Below, piece after piece: positions 11,217 to 27,300 of a stretch of 64,000 nucleotides of DNA (position 1 is its first letter; each line of letters opens with the position of its first letter). This DNA is from Diphasiastrum complanatum (Eukaryota > Streptophyta > Lycopodiopsida > Lycopodiales > Lycopodiaceae), in the NCBI GenBank assembly GCA_029204225.1, contig CM055097.1, positions 66,496,644 to 66,560,643 of the forward strand. Reading direction: 5' to 3'. Below the pieces are notes generated by a model, which was not told the DNA's origin, did no database searches, and saw nothing but the letters and a program-made list of their open reading frames with translations. Both the position numbers and the translations under genes were made by a program.

Positions 11217-12240
11217 TTGGTATATGTTGTACTATACCAACAAGGTTAATATAGATTTTGTAGTGAATGATGTCGAACCCACAGAGGATAGCGTTAGAAA
11301 GTTATGTATTTGGTACATTTATGATTTATTGCGAGTGAAGAAGCTTCGGGTGTTATTCTGGTTGTCAACCGACATTAGAAAGTAACAAGTATTACCTATG
11401 TTGGGGTGTGGAGTGTTACTAATTTCAGAACAACAGTCTTGCCACTATCAAATCGAATGAAATGCATTCTACAGATGAGATGTTATCAGAGTAGTACAAC
11501 AATACTATACTCTGGCTGATTAAGGTGTCAACAAAGAGTCGAGAAATGTTCGATGTATTCGTGTTTGTGCAAACAATTAGTTAATCGCATTCGCGAAACT
11601 GTGCGTTTCAAGACAGAAGTCCTCAACAACTTAAGTCCAAGGTTATGATTAAAGAACACAAAGAGTTTTAGAGTACGTTAGAAACTTATGTCAGTTACAA
11701 GCAAGAACACAGATCAAAGACTCAAGTCCTCAGACATAAGTTCTATCAATGATTGTGCTAGACTGTACCAAATGTAGACTTTATTCGAGTGCCGAAAAGA
11801 AAGTGTTCGCGACAGACGAATAAGAGGCTTTTAAGACAGTTTATTAGAGCATATTTACGGACATACAACAAATGTCTGTAATGCGCTAGAGAGCCTGTCT
11901 GACCAGAGAATAACTCATGTAATGCATTAGAGATTGCTAGTAGACTCAGGATCACTCACACTCAACAGTGTGGAGAACATAGATAAGAGAGAATAAACCT
12001 CAACACTATATTCACTTCTTCAACCTCTCACAAATACATATACTCTTTCTCTCTCGATGATCGAAACTGAAGCGTGTGATCAATATATGTTCTATGGAGC
12101 GAACAAACACACCTCTAAGACGTGTGTCGCTCCACTTAGGCCTCTTCATGATTTATATTTATCCGGCTCATATCTTCATTTTTAAGTACATCATGCCATA
12201 TTTAGGTTGATATTCAATATTTAACAATTTCGTGGCATCA
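11217..12240 (-). repeat. Gyp1 5' LTR (outer edge uncertain)
   Basis: Read on the minus strand, this region ends in TATACCA just before the primer-binding site. It aligns by eye with the solo LTR at 61,136-62,362: both share a gctatcctct...ttcgacat block, an actactctgataaca block and a gacaccttaatcag block, all in the same order. Identity is moderate, so the copies are old or belong to different subfamilies. The outer edge near 12,240 is a guess based on a TG at the start of the minus-strand sequence. Confidence 0.7.
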
Positions 12241-13344
12241 CAAAACATACTATTCTAGGATGTACCAGCTCTAAAACCAATTTTCAAAATCCATGTAGCA
12301 TAAGCATCTTTTTATATTGAATATGCAAGGATAGAGCTCTTACCTTAACAAGATGTCGTGAGGTCGCTTTCTGGTAGGGCACCACCCAATGCCTCGAGTG
12401 TAGCTTGGCAAAGAGAGGAAGAGAGTAGAGTAATGAGAAGAGAGATGAGAATAAAGTATGGAGGAGGAAAGGCTATGCTTATGTCACATATAAATAGCCT
12501 CTGGTTAATCTCATTAAGCTAGTAGAGGTGGCTTGTAGAAGAAGCTTCATGGTAGCTTGTGGAAGAAGTCAACATGTCTGTCCATCAGATCATATGCATC
12601 ATATGTGCTCTCAAAAAAAAAAAATGAGCACCTACGTAGCAAAAACGAAGCCGCCTACAGCAGATGCCTTTGTAAAAAACAAGGAGTACTTTGAAGCAAA
12701 AATGCCACAATAGTCAAAACAAATGTCAATTTAGCTTTGGTGGACTCCTCTAGAGGGGGTGGGTGCAAAGTGTGAAGTTCACTATTGAACACTGAATGCA
12801 GAAGTATGCACATGTTTCTCCAAAAGCTTTAAAGATAAAGCAAATGGAGTAAATCACTTTATTGTTGGTTGTTGAATGCATAAATTTGCATTTGCTTCAA
12901 CTTAAAGTGCATATAAGACATTGATTGGAAGTTCATATTTCCATGATTGCAATATCATGTTAATAAACAAGACTAGCAAGTAACAATTATCACAATCTAG
13001 ATTCAAAAGTCCAACATAATGAAGACTAGCTTGCATTGCAAAAAAATGTAAAGGATTAAGTTATGCCAGATGAGCGTTTGTCACGAAGCTTAGACAAAAA
13101 CCAATCCTTATAAAACAATCACAGACTTTGTCCACTAGAGTTGTGGGCTTTTGTGATTCTATTTCATCTACCTTAGGATAAGCAAGGGTCGCCATGTAGC
13201 TAATTGTTCAAATCCAATTGATTTTTATCATTGTTGTTAAGACACAAGAGACATGCTCAGATTGCTATTATAGTTGCCAAGGCATCTTTCAATGATGGAT
13301 CAAATGGGTAGACATCAGAGATACACAAAACTTCACACTCCAAG
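12241..13344. other. Intergenic sequence upstream of RPS15A
   Basis: No exon or RNA gene is visible. A tataaata box occurs near 12,487, next to a purine-rich GAGA stretch, but no gene follows it. It may belong to an old LTR. Confidence 0.45.
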
Positions 13345-13625
13345 CTTAGATTGGTGGTGGAGGCCTGACGATTGACAAAACTTTGAAATCTTCATAGCTC
13401 AGAACAATGGTTGAAGGCGATGGTGGAGGCTCGACAATTTGCAAAACTTTGCACTCTTCATAGCTCAAAATTGAGAAGGCCAAGGTGGAGGCTCGAGGTT
13501 AAGCAAAGCTTTGGACTTTTCATAATTCAAATTGAGAAATGATGGTTGAAGCGATGGTAGAGGCTTGACACTATGCAAAACTTTGTGCTTCGCACTACTC
13601 ATAGCTCACAAGTGAGAATGATGGA
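13345..13625. repeat. Minisatellite, about four copies of 60-75 bp
   Basis: A unit with ggtggaggctcgacaattt, gcaaaactttg and cttcatagctca recurs near 13,350, 13,423, 13,483 and 13,556. The copies have diverged. It ends about 125 bp before the promoter motifs of RPS15A. Confidence 0.75.
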
Positions 13626-13740
13626 ACGATGTATCGTCTATTTGGATGGTGACAATCTCTAAGTATCAACATCATCCAATCATTTCATATTTAAAAATCG
13701 CAGAGTATCAATAAGCGTAGTAAGATCCAATTTTCAATGT

Positions 13741-13935
13741 TTTGATACTTGGGCCCAAGATGGGCGATTAGGAACAAGATGGCTCTAGTTTTGCCCCACA
13801 CTTGGGGAGACCATAATAGGGTTTAGACTAACCACGACTTTAACTTAACAAAACGCGCTTAACAGATTTGGTTAAGAATTTAGGGTTCGCTAGTCTGCGA
13901 TCCTTTTGCAATTAAAGGGGTCTAATTAGGGTTTT
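13741..13935 (+). promoter_or_regulatory. RPS15A promoter region: site II and telo-box motifs
   Basis: A palindromic site II motif (tTGGGCCCAA) lies at 13,749-13,758, with a related TGGGCG at 13,761-13,766. A telo-box (ttagggttt, the reverse of AAACCCTAA) lies at 13,926-13,934, with related copies near 13,817 (tagggttta) and 13,880 (ttagggttc). Site II next to telo-box is the usual arrangement in plant cytosolic ribosomal protein promoters. The transcription start itself is not visible. Confidence 0.75.
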
Positions 13936-18017
<4,082 letters not shown>

Positions 18018-20075
18018 AACATAAATTTGGGAAACTATGCCAGTAGCATTTAGCTGTATGTGCAGGAATTACTGATATTACTTAGAAGTCCTATTTTTAC
18101 TGGACCATTTCAATGCACTTACAATTTGAGGGATGATACTTTTGGTCTTATTGCTTGAAAACTTGGATCACCAAGTTTTTAACATCCTTTTTTCAAATGT
18201 AAGTGATCTGTGATGCCTAATTCAAATCATTAATATTGTTTTCATGATAGCATGAGCTGCTTACGTATCTTCCTTTCTGGCTATTGTTGAGCTATTTTGT
18301 TGAATCTCTTTCTGGAGCTTTTTTCAACCTCGTTTATTACTTTTGTTTGATTGTTGATACCTGATAGTTTTGGTTAATCGGCACTGTGGTTTTATATGTG
18401 GTTTCTAGCTCCTAATGCCTATATTCAGTTGTAAATCATTGAAGGAGCATATTTACTTGAATTTATATTTATAAATTGCAAAAAAATCAATTTTTGGCTC
18501 TCTTTGAAATTACTGTACTTCAAGTTGTTCTTTTAGGCACTTACCTCACATACCTAGTGCTACTAGGCAGAGTCGGTATGAGTGTTGAGGATAGCATTTT
18601 GATTTAAAGACGTGAACATTGTTTTGAGTGGAAATAGATCTTGTCATCCCATTCCATAGAATATGTTGTCATGTAATGGTCTATGCATGCTTAAGTGGTA
18701 GATCACATCATCAGTATTTCATGAAATCATATTGAATAATCCTAAACATTGGGTTTTCACACATGGTGTTGTTAGCTAAGGTAGTTTTTTGCCTCGTTAT
18801 ATTTAGAATAAAGTTTGTCGAGAATCAGAAAGGCACTCAAATGTCTACGCTAGTCCTGGAATTTGTTCTATGCTCATCATTGCAGTATACAGGAATTGTT
18901 GCATAAGCTGTGGGATTGGATGAAGCATTACTACTTTTGGTATGCAGAATATGCAACCCGATTTCAAGTTTATATATGGCTGATTACGTCATGTTTAGCC
19001 ATTTGAAAACATTTCAAGGATGTTTTCAAGCCGTTTGCTGACAGGGCTGGAACTTTTTTTGGAGGGCTGTTTTAGGGAACGGTCCTCCTGGGTCCTGTTA
19101 GGGGCCTGTCCAGGCCCTCGCTGGTGTCTGGCACATAGCAGACCCTTACTTCTGGCTGGACCCTCGCTGGCCGCCGTTGCAGGCTCGTTGGTAGCTTCAT
19201 GACCTCCATCGCTACCCAGGATGTCGATGATTTATTGCTAATCTCGTTCTTCTGTCCAGGACCTCCATTGTTGTCCATAGTAAGGGCCTTCATTGCTTCA
19301 GCAAACATTTATTCTGCCCACTAGCTTCAGCCTTCATTGCCATTCTGTGCAGAAGTTAAAATTCCCATAATCCATTGCTACTCTCTCTCTCTCTCCATTG
19401 TGTTTGAAAGAATCAGAGATAATGAAAGTTTGCTGCTGTCCCACTCCCCTCCATACGTTGTCTTGGGTAAATTTGCTCTCTCCCTCTCTCTTTCTCTTGG
19501 CATGCTCAGATTCTCTTTCTTGCATGCATGACAAGCCCTTTTTCCCCGTCCTTTAGCACTTTTTGAGCTACATTTGAGCTCCATTCACCCTTAGCCCTGC
19601 CTTTTGAAAGTTCCAGCTCCAATTCTGTTTCATGGCTCCTAGAACAGGTTCCTCTGACAATCCTCCATGATGGAAGCATGTGGACATTCTTGAAACATTC
19701 CTAAGAGGCTCCAGAAAGTTCTGATGTCGACATTGTGGTTTGGAGAACAACGATGTTGCAAATCGTGTGCGCATCATTTTTTTGCTATGCAGGTCATGCA
19801 TTCTGATTTGCCAACATATTCCTCATTAGAAGAACAGTATGAGACACCATAAGACTATGTCAACATATCCCTCATACAGCATAAGACTATGTCAACATCA
19901 AATGCACATCGAGCTCCGATATCCCTAATCTACACTTGGAACAATAGGAGGAAGCTCAGGTGAAGGCTCTTCATCAATCCTTTCAGCACTTTGCAGACAA
20001 GGTCTGCATTTGAGTCTGAAGAGCCACCTTCAAAGCGTGTAGTGCAAGGCATTGGGCAGCTTGAGAAGTGCATGG
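18018..20075. other. 3' flank of RPS15A and intergenic sequence
   Basis: This holds the RPS15A 3'UTR and then intergenic DNA. There is a short GC-richer patch at 19,040-19,200 and pyrimidine-rich ctctct patches at 19,379-19,500. No protein or RNA gene is recognisable. Confidence 0.5.
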
Positions 20076-20234
20076 GAGCATGAGCTAAAGGCAAAGATAG
20101 ATGCAGCTATTGCACATTGTGCAGTTCCTTTCAATGCAGCTAGGAAGGAGATGGTTGACAAGATTGCTTAGATTGGGCTTGGGTATGTCCCTCTTGCTTA
20201 TGAAGCAATACAAGAGAAGTTTGTTTCAACTTGA
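20076..20234 (+). pseudogene. Scrap of a hAT-like (DUF659-type) transposase
   Basis: One frame reads AIAHCAVPFNAARKEMVDKI, then an in-frame stop, then IGLGYVPLAYEAIQEKF. The pattern I-A-x6-PFN-A-R-x-x-x-F/M, followed by GYxxPxYxxL/I, is typical of plant hAT-family proteins with a DUF659 domain. The sequence is short, has a stop, and no dimerisation domain or terminal repeats were seen. It is a decayed piece. Confidence 0.45.
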
Positions 20235-21405
20235 GAAGGCCAATTTGGACAAAGGATTAGAGAGAATCCAAAAGGGTTAAAGAGCTATGCTTTCTCCCTG
20301 AGGTTGGAGCAATGCTAGGAGTCGATCCATTCAGGTTATTCTGGGTTATTCGTGAGACAATTCAGAAGGTGGAAAGAACGTAGAGAGGTTTTTGAAATTT
20401 GGGCTTGGGCCACCAAATGTCATTCAGTTTCCTGGGGATGGCGAGGCATCCAATAGGGCCATTGTAAGATTTAGGGTTTCTATGGAAAGGTATCCCCTGT
20501 TTGGTTCACAACTTTGCATGGCTTGTTGCTTGAATAATTTGTTGAAAGATATAAGCAAGTTGTTATGAATTGTTTCTTTGATAGAGACTGGGAAAGAGAT
20601 TGTCACTTTTATTGTTCGTCATCACTATGTTCTTGCCATCCTCAGTAAGTCGGGACAAGCACACAACTGGGAAAGGTGGCAGACGAAGCAGAGGCCAAAA
20701 AATGGGAAAAGTATCTGATTCTCAAAAGATCAAATCAATGATGTCTTCTTGTAAGTATGCAAGCCTTTGTTGAGAGATCCACTCTTACTTAGTCCAGACT
20801 GCAGGGAGTGAAGGGTTGGAAGGTGCATCTGAGTGAAGAAAGCTGTCAACCAAGATGCACGTATTTGCTCGATCATGAAGATGCTTATATCAATTCATCA
20901 ATTTCTCTTCCCATTAGTGTATGATCAGTCAATTCTAGCTCAGGTCCTCATGTTAAGCCCAGTTAGATTAGAGATTCATTGTTTCCATGAAGACCCAGGA
21001 TCTAGTCCTGATTGATGAGAAAAGGGACACCGGAGCACCATGACGCCCCAAACTTGGCTGTGGCTTTTTGTGGTTAACCTAGGATATACTAATGATGGTA
21101 CTGCAAGTATCTGTTGCCACAACCAAACTCATGGCCTGAAGTGTGAAGGAGAGGAAATGCTAATAAGAATACAGAGATGCAACTATGTAGCATCTACGTC
21201 TTTTTTATATATGTTAAACTCTTCATTCTCTGATATTAAAAGTTTTCCTCAAATCAAAATGGGAAATATATATGACCCAAGAGTTTAGTTAATCTATTTT
21301 GGCTGTAATTAGTTTGGCGAGAATTTTTATTTACCACCTTTATGAAGCAATCCACTCTATATAATAATGCACAGGAATATAGTAACAAATCTTACTCTAG
21401 TGTTG
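20235..21405. other. Intergenic sequence, possibly more hAT debris
   Basis: Frames directly after the hAT scrap are broken by stops in all readings. Nothing further is recognisable. Confidence 0.4.
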
Positions 21406-21516
21406 GGTGAGAAATAATGCTTCTTGGTTTCCAAGGGGAGGCTCGAACATGAGACCAAAGAAACTTTGGATGTCAAGCTAACCAACTCAACCAATCCCAT
21501 TAGGTGAGAAATAATG
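21406..21516 (-). mobile_element. tRNA-like retroposon (SINE head) with 14-bp target duplication
   Basis: The 83-bp insert at 21,420-21,502 is flanked by perfect copies of ggtgagaaataatg (21,406-21,419 and 21,503-21,516). Read on the minus strand, it has a box A-like TGGTTAGCTTG and a box B-like TGTTCGAGCCT about 35 bases apart, the Pol III promoter layout of tRNA genes and tRNA-derived SINEs. There is no good acceptor stem, so it is unlikely to be a working tRNA. There is also no A tail; the 3' end is AAGAAG. It could be a 5' fragment or a very short SINE family. Confidence 0.65.
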
Positions 21517-22727
21517 GGTCAATTTTCATGCAAGTGGTCATGCAGTTAGGTGGTGAGCTGGCTAAGGGATTCCTTTTCAATGATTGTTTTTGGCATTCTT
21601 GAACTTGATGAACTTGGATTGAGTGTACTCCGATCTTTGAACTTGAGCAATTCTTACGTTCTTGGACTCGAGCTAGTTGGTCTGCCACAAATCTTGACCC
21701 ACGAACATGAATTGGGTTGCATTATGTGCATACCCAATCGATAACCTCTTATTCTATTTAAACTCCCTGTGAAACATCTCTTCAAGTGCATTAAATTGTG
21801 CACATTGAATGAAAAAAATTGACTACAAACAAGAAAAATCTTTGAGAGACATGATACCACATGAATTCTGCTACGAGCTGAGAGGTAGGACTCTTGAGAG
21901 ATTCTCATAGGCCCACAACAAAAATGTATCTGACAAGATTTTGTGTCCTTTTGGTTCACTAGGCTTTGGCTCGAATGGCACTTATCCAAGCCCACTAATC
22001 CCTAAATCAGGCTTGGGATTCGAAGGGAAGATGCTCTTTAAAAAATGAAGGGTTATTATTTTGAACTTCTAAGTCTTCTCATCGCCACCTTCCAAAAAAC
22101 ATAGAAGGATTATAACCTTCAAACGTATGCTTATGTATCTTTAAAAGTAATCTCTGGAATTCTCAGCTCACAAAAATCATGACTTTTTAAGTCTGAAAGA
22201 AATAATTTGCATTTGCCTTCCAATTTCAAAATTTGCCTATTTTTTGCTTTTCTTGGAAAGGTATATAAAGCTTTTGACATGGTTGGTAAATTCCAAGCCC
22301 TGTTTCAAGCTATTTGAAATTTTTGTTTACAATATTTAGATTCAATGCCTAAAAGAATTTCCACTTTTACATTTGAAGTGTTTCATTCCATAAGCATCCT
22401 TAATAAATGGCTATCAATCGTTGTTTAAAAAGTGACTCTTCCAAGTCTTCTCAAGAACTTTTACATGATTTAGAATGATTTATCTGGTAAACTTCCAAGG
22501 GAGGTCTTATGTTGTCCATGTAAATTAGCAACCACTGTAATGCTTGGAATGTATCTCCAGACTTGTGACAAGTGGCGTCTGAGCAAGCCAAAAAATCAGA
22601 ACGGACAGTAATTTCATTAAATCATCATCAAACTTATCACCTTCAAGCTCTTAAAAATGAAGTGAAATTCAAATGTGTATGCATGTGGGCATGCACACGC
22701 ACGCACACACATTGACTCACTGTTGAC
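21517..22727. other. Intergenic sequence, nothing recognised
   Basis: Open frames here are short and show no family motifs. A short acacacgcac-type repeat occurs near 22,690-22,712. Confidence 0.4.
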
Positions 22728-22937
22728 ATTTCAGGGTGTGCTGAGGAAACCTTTTTTGAGTTATCCTCAAAAAATCTGCAGTTTTTAGTACTTGTCAGTT
22801 TTTTGAAGACTTACTCATGATAAAAGGGTTTATATGCCTGTATAAAAAACCGTCAAATATTCTATGATACTGGTTTTTGAGAAAACATGCCAGTTTCATT
22901 TCTATACCTTGCCGGTTTTCCGGGCACTATTTCAGGG
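22728..22937. mobile_element. Small inverted-repeat element (MITE), Mutator-like 9-bp target duplication
   Basis: A 192-bp element (22,737-22,928) is flanked by perfect 9-bp repeats atttcaggg (22,728-22,736 and 22,929-22,937). Its ends, tgtgctgaggaaacc and ggttttccgggcact, are an imperfect inverted repeat. A related copy lies at about 38,736-38,924 in the same orientation. A 9-bp duplication points to the Mutator superfamily, though hAT (8 bp) cannot be fully excluded. It has no coding capacity. Confidence 0.8.
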
Positions 22938-24235
22938 GAAAATTTTTCATTGGCCTTTTCACTTGGCAAAGCAGGAAAACTTATGGTGTGGTTGCTATAG
23001 GCAGAGCATAAAAGTAGCTGCTGCTTAATCTGGTGGAAAGGTCATTGGAAGATCTTTCGCCTAGTGAGGATGACTCGCTGTTACAAACTTTCTGGGCCAT
23101 GTTAACAACACCCAGTGAAGCCCTTACACACATTAAAAAATGGCAGCAATTATCAATATTAGCAAATAACTGGACTCTTCCAGCCCAACAAGACCATACG
23201 TCAACAAATGTTTTCAATCTGAGTTTTTTTTGTTGCCCCTCTTGAGCTATAATTATAATGCCCTTGTTGGTGGTATCCAAAATTGCCTTGCCTGTGATTA
23301 TTGCTTTCAGCTCGTCAGATCCTCTACTGTTAATCTTCATACAGAGTTATCTGGAGTTCTTCATGAATTCTTGCAGATAATCATCGTTCAATCAATGAGG
23401 TGGATGGTTAAAAAAGCTTTTTTTACCTTGCATTTAAAAGTTCATGCTGGTGGTTTTGAGCAGTTCACATTGAATGACCGAAGTTGGTAATTGCCTAAAC
23501 ATCTAGATGAAAGCCACTACTCGGTTGCTATTGGGTTGTGGTAGTCATATTAGAAGAATATGATTGAAACAAATATTTATACTGAGGCATTAGTTCCACA
23601 CTCATAAATTGGCATTTTAAAAGACAGTTTCCAGTGATTTGAAGTCCAGCATCTAAAAAAATAAGATGGACTTTAAACTTTGCCAAGTCTTTTGAGTTGG
23701 AAACTTATCTTTGAAACCCTGCCAGTAACCAGTAAGTCAATTATTAACTAGACTTCAAGAAGTGCACAAGAGCAACTAATAATACTTGAATACAAGAATC
23801 AGATACTGTGCACTTTGCTGGGTATGTGCTACAGATGTTCAAGCGAAATTTCAACCCAGTACAATGTTCAGCTACTTGCAAGGCAAAGTAAAACTACAAT
23901 AAACTGCTACGAAAAGTATACATGCAAACAACTTGAACATGAGTGAATGAGCGTGATTTTTTGAACTTTTGAATACCTTCTGGCAGTACAGTGACCTGTG
24001 AAGTTTTCAACAAGAACACAATAAGCTAAATACTAGATTGTGGTACAAGTTTGGAAGCAATCATGCAGGACATCAACACGGTTGCATATAAGGATTGCTT
24101 CTGCCGCAGAGAAATAACTGGGGAGCATCTTCCTTCTTCAAAGGAAAAGTATCCTATGTAGTAATTGTTATGCAACCTCTTCCTCATCAAAGCAAACAAA
24201 TCATCTTCTGTATGGCCGAGGAGAACGACCTCAAA
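22938..24235. other. 3' flank of the SR-protein gene
   Basis: This probably includes the 3'UTR of the SCL gene next to 24,235. An open frame exists on each strand near 23,000-23,340, but neither shows a known motif and they overlap head to head, so I do not call them genes. Confidence 0.4.
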
Positions 24236-24308
24236 TCAATCACGATCTTGACCAAGAGAAGCAGAATATCTGTGATCATAACCTCTTCTATTTGAGGGTG
24301 AGTACGAC
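24236..24308 (-). CDS. SCL last coding exon, RS region and stop
   Basis: The acceptor is tgtcacag|g. It encodes SYSPSNRRGYDHRYSASLGQ, then DRD and TGA at 24,238-24,236. The frame stays open for a long way after the TGA, so a stop gained by mutation, or an alternative 3' exon, should be considered. Confidence 0.75.
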
Positions 24309-27300
24309 CTGTGACATTTTCCCAAGCTTAGAGACAATGTGGTCAAAATTTTACTCTAAGCAAGTGAACATGATAAGTTGGTTGATGCAGTCATATGTAA
24401 CTACTTGGTACTCAAGATGAATTTAAATGTGCACCCTGTAGAAATACTTATTCGTGACACCTGATTGAATACCTTGAATAGCTCCTCCTGGCGGATGAGT
24501 AGTGTTTTGGAGAGTGAAAATGCGATCGACCTATTCAATAAACCAGCAACAAGCTATGTCATTTTACCTAGAACGTGGAGCCTACCAAGTACAGTCCTTG
24601 AAGAATTGATGAAAGATACTCAACACCAATAAATCTCAGCACAATAAAAATGCCTTCACAAGAATACCTTACAGTGGAGCTTAAAAAATATAATTCACTT
24701 CTACAACATAAGCACAAAAGTGATAAGAATGCCTTTCCAGGAATACAACTTTTAGTAGAGCTTTATATTTTGAAGTAATTCTCAAACCGTGAAGACCTGG
24801 AGAAACTTTACAGCTCATTTTCGAGAGCTTTGTGATGCAGAAAACGCCTTTGCTTTTATATTTGGAGATGAACTTTTGCTGTAAAAGGCTTTCTCCCATA
24901 AAGTCCATGGGCTTTCTAGCAGATACAGTAGCCACCAAAAGTGTGGTTGAGGAACCAAACAAGTTTTTAATGTGACATTTAACCTTATATCCCTACAGGA
25001 ATTGTTTTTTTTTCACAGGAAATAGCCCCAAGTAGGAGCCTGTGTAGGGTTGATTCTGGTCCAATGTTGAAAAACCTATTATTTTTTGATTGTATAAAAG
25101 TAATGGGCATTTTTTCTACAAAATATCGTAAATTTTTTTAATATTTTAGTTTCCAAATTCAAACGTTTCCTATGTTTTAACACTTTATTGTTACCCTCCT
25201 AATAGAAAGGGCCTTAAATCCCATAAAGCTCATTTGGGGTTTTCTTAGAATAAAGAGCTTTCTGGGTCCATAAAGCATACTATACATGTTGGCAAAGATT
25301 ATTGAAGTTCCACTAGGTTTTTATGCTTTGTAAAGGCCTGCCGTTCTGGATTTTCAGATCCGTGCAAGAATACGCAAACCCATAATGCCCTCCACCCAGG
25401 TCTTTACCCTTCACTTACATGTTTTATTAGACTATAGTGAATGCCTTCACAAGATACTTGTTAAATGCCTCTGCTTAGTTTCAGCACCACATGCACTCCC
25501 ACTCCCTGCAGCATGTCAATGAGTGCATCTTCAACTAAAAGCCAAGACAAAGGATTGCAATGGTGAGGATTGCAGCACTGCACTCCCTGACATGGTGCAC
25601 GGAGTGCATCTGTGCTGAAACTAAGCGGAGCCCTTGTTAAATAAACTGAAAGCCAGTTGAAACTTGAGGGCATACGACATGCTACCTTGATAAGGAGGAC
25701 GACGATCACCATGCTGCCCACTTTCTCTGAAAAAAAGCTTACCATTAGTTATTAATGATGCACAAAGATACGTCATATCATACATATACTCTCTCCCAAA
25801 AAAAATTCATTTTGCAGAAAACTTTCTACTCCCCTTCAGAAGTTTTAAAAAACAGCACTCATGTGGTTAGAGAGCAAGGATGCCTTCCAATGATGCAGGA
25901 GAAAATACTTTGGTTGCTTGAAATACCTCGTGTTTTCCCTGGAACGCATTTCGGTAGGCTTCTTTCGATTCTCCTCTGCGAACACTACACTAATCTTACG
26001 TCCATTGACCAGCTTACCATCCATTTCATATTGTGCATCTGCGGCATCTTGGGGATCTAGAAACTGAACAAACCCAAAGCCACGAGGTTCCCTGCACAAG
26101 TTAGAGTCTCAGATCATCAATCATCGTCTCACGACCTGTGTCACTGTGGTGAATCAGTACACGAAAGGTACAATATTTTTCCCCATATTTGCCCAGCACA
26201 TTGTTACCTGTTTCAAGTTTGCTTCTAAGATCCAGACTTAAATTACCAGTCATTAAACAAAAGCATGTAGCTTCTGACCTTTTCGGAACAAGTGACTAAG
26301 GTTGCCATAACAAACACATTGGGAGACTTCACAATCTTCACTCGATTGGCATTTATGAAGCATTGAAATTCAAACTTTCTTCAAGACTATTGTTCCTTCA
26401 TGCACCACCAATTTTCTTGCCCAAGGAACTATCTTCATTCCTTAAAAAAAATCTTGAATGGACTATCTTCAGGTCTTCAGTACATTCTTCCACTTGAACA
26501 CCAGCTCTACATCCTTCAACGTGAAACGATTAGGTAACCAGCGAATATTCTCTAACTTATATTGGCTGTATCTCTATCATTCCAAAGCGTACACAGATTT
26601 CACCCAAATGTTTTTCCAGAGTAAACCAAGAATTGGTATGAAGGAAACTTAGACTTTGTTAAGGTAGAATGCAAAGCTCTACATCCATCAATGCGAAACG
26701 ATTATGCAATTATTTAAAAGACTAAAGCACTTGTCGTGTAACTATCAAAAGAAAAACTCAGATACATGTGGAATCAGTTAGACCGAACAATCAGAACTGT
26801 GATCCAGCAACAGAGTAAATTCATCTAGTCATATGCTAAAAGCTTTCAAATCTCAAGATCTCCAACTAATATATCTCTCACCTACAGGAATGTCATACAA
26901 GTAAGTGTTCTTAATTACTGGAGTGACATCTTAAATACTTTAAATCTGACTTGTTTTCAACAACACCCTCATAACTTCATAAAAGTAATCAATCAATTAC
27001 GCGAAGGCTGCACTAAGGATTGATGAACATAAAGGTAGAGTACAGAAATTTGTCAGTAATAATTGAAGTTCAAAAGTTATAACAAGTTCACGAAAGTAAG
27101 TTACCGAGTGTAGTAATCCTTTGGAAGGTAGACATCTTTCAATGGGCCAAACTCCTCAAACCTGACGCTAAGATCCTCCGGCCTGTACAGACGATTGGCT
27201 TAATTGGATAAAGAGCTGTAAAGGGAGGAAAATTTATATGAGACGCACCTAAGATACCATACACAATCTGAAAACTGTAAATTGACAGATGTTTGTCAAA

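Noticed and set aside
12484-12500. TATA-like box (tataaata)
   Set aside because: No gene or transcript start follows it; it may belong to an old LTR.
22981-23340. Minus-strand 119-codon frame and opposing plus-strand frame
   Set aside because: They overlap head to head, lack known motifs and show no splice or start context.
25755-26060. Plus-strand 101-codon frame
   Set aside because: It is a shadow of SCL exon 3, which encodes RNP1 and the AEENRKKPTEMR signature on the other strand.
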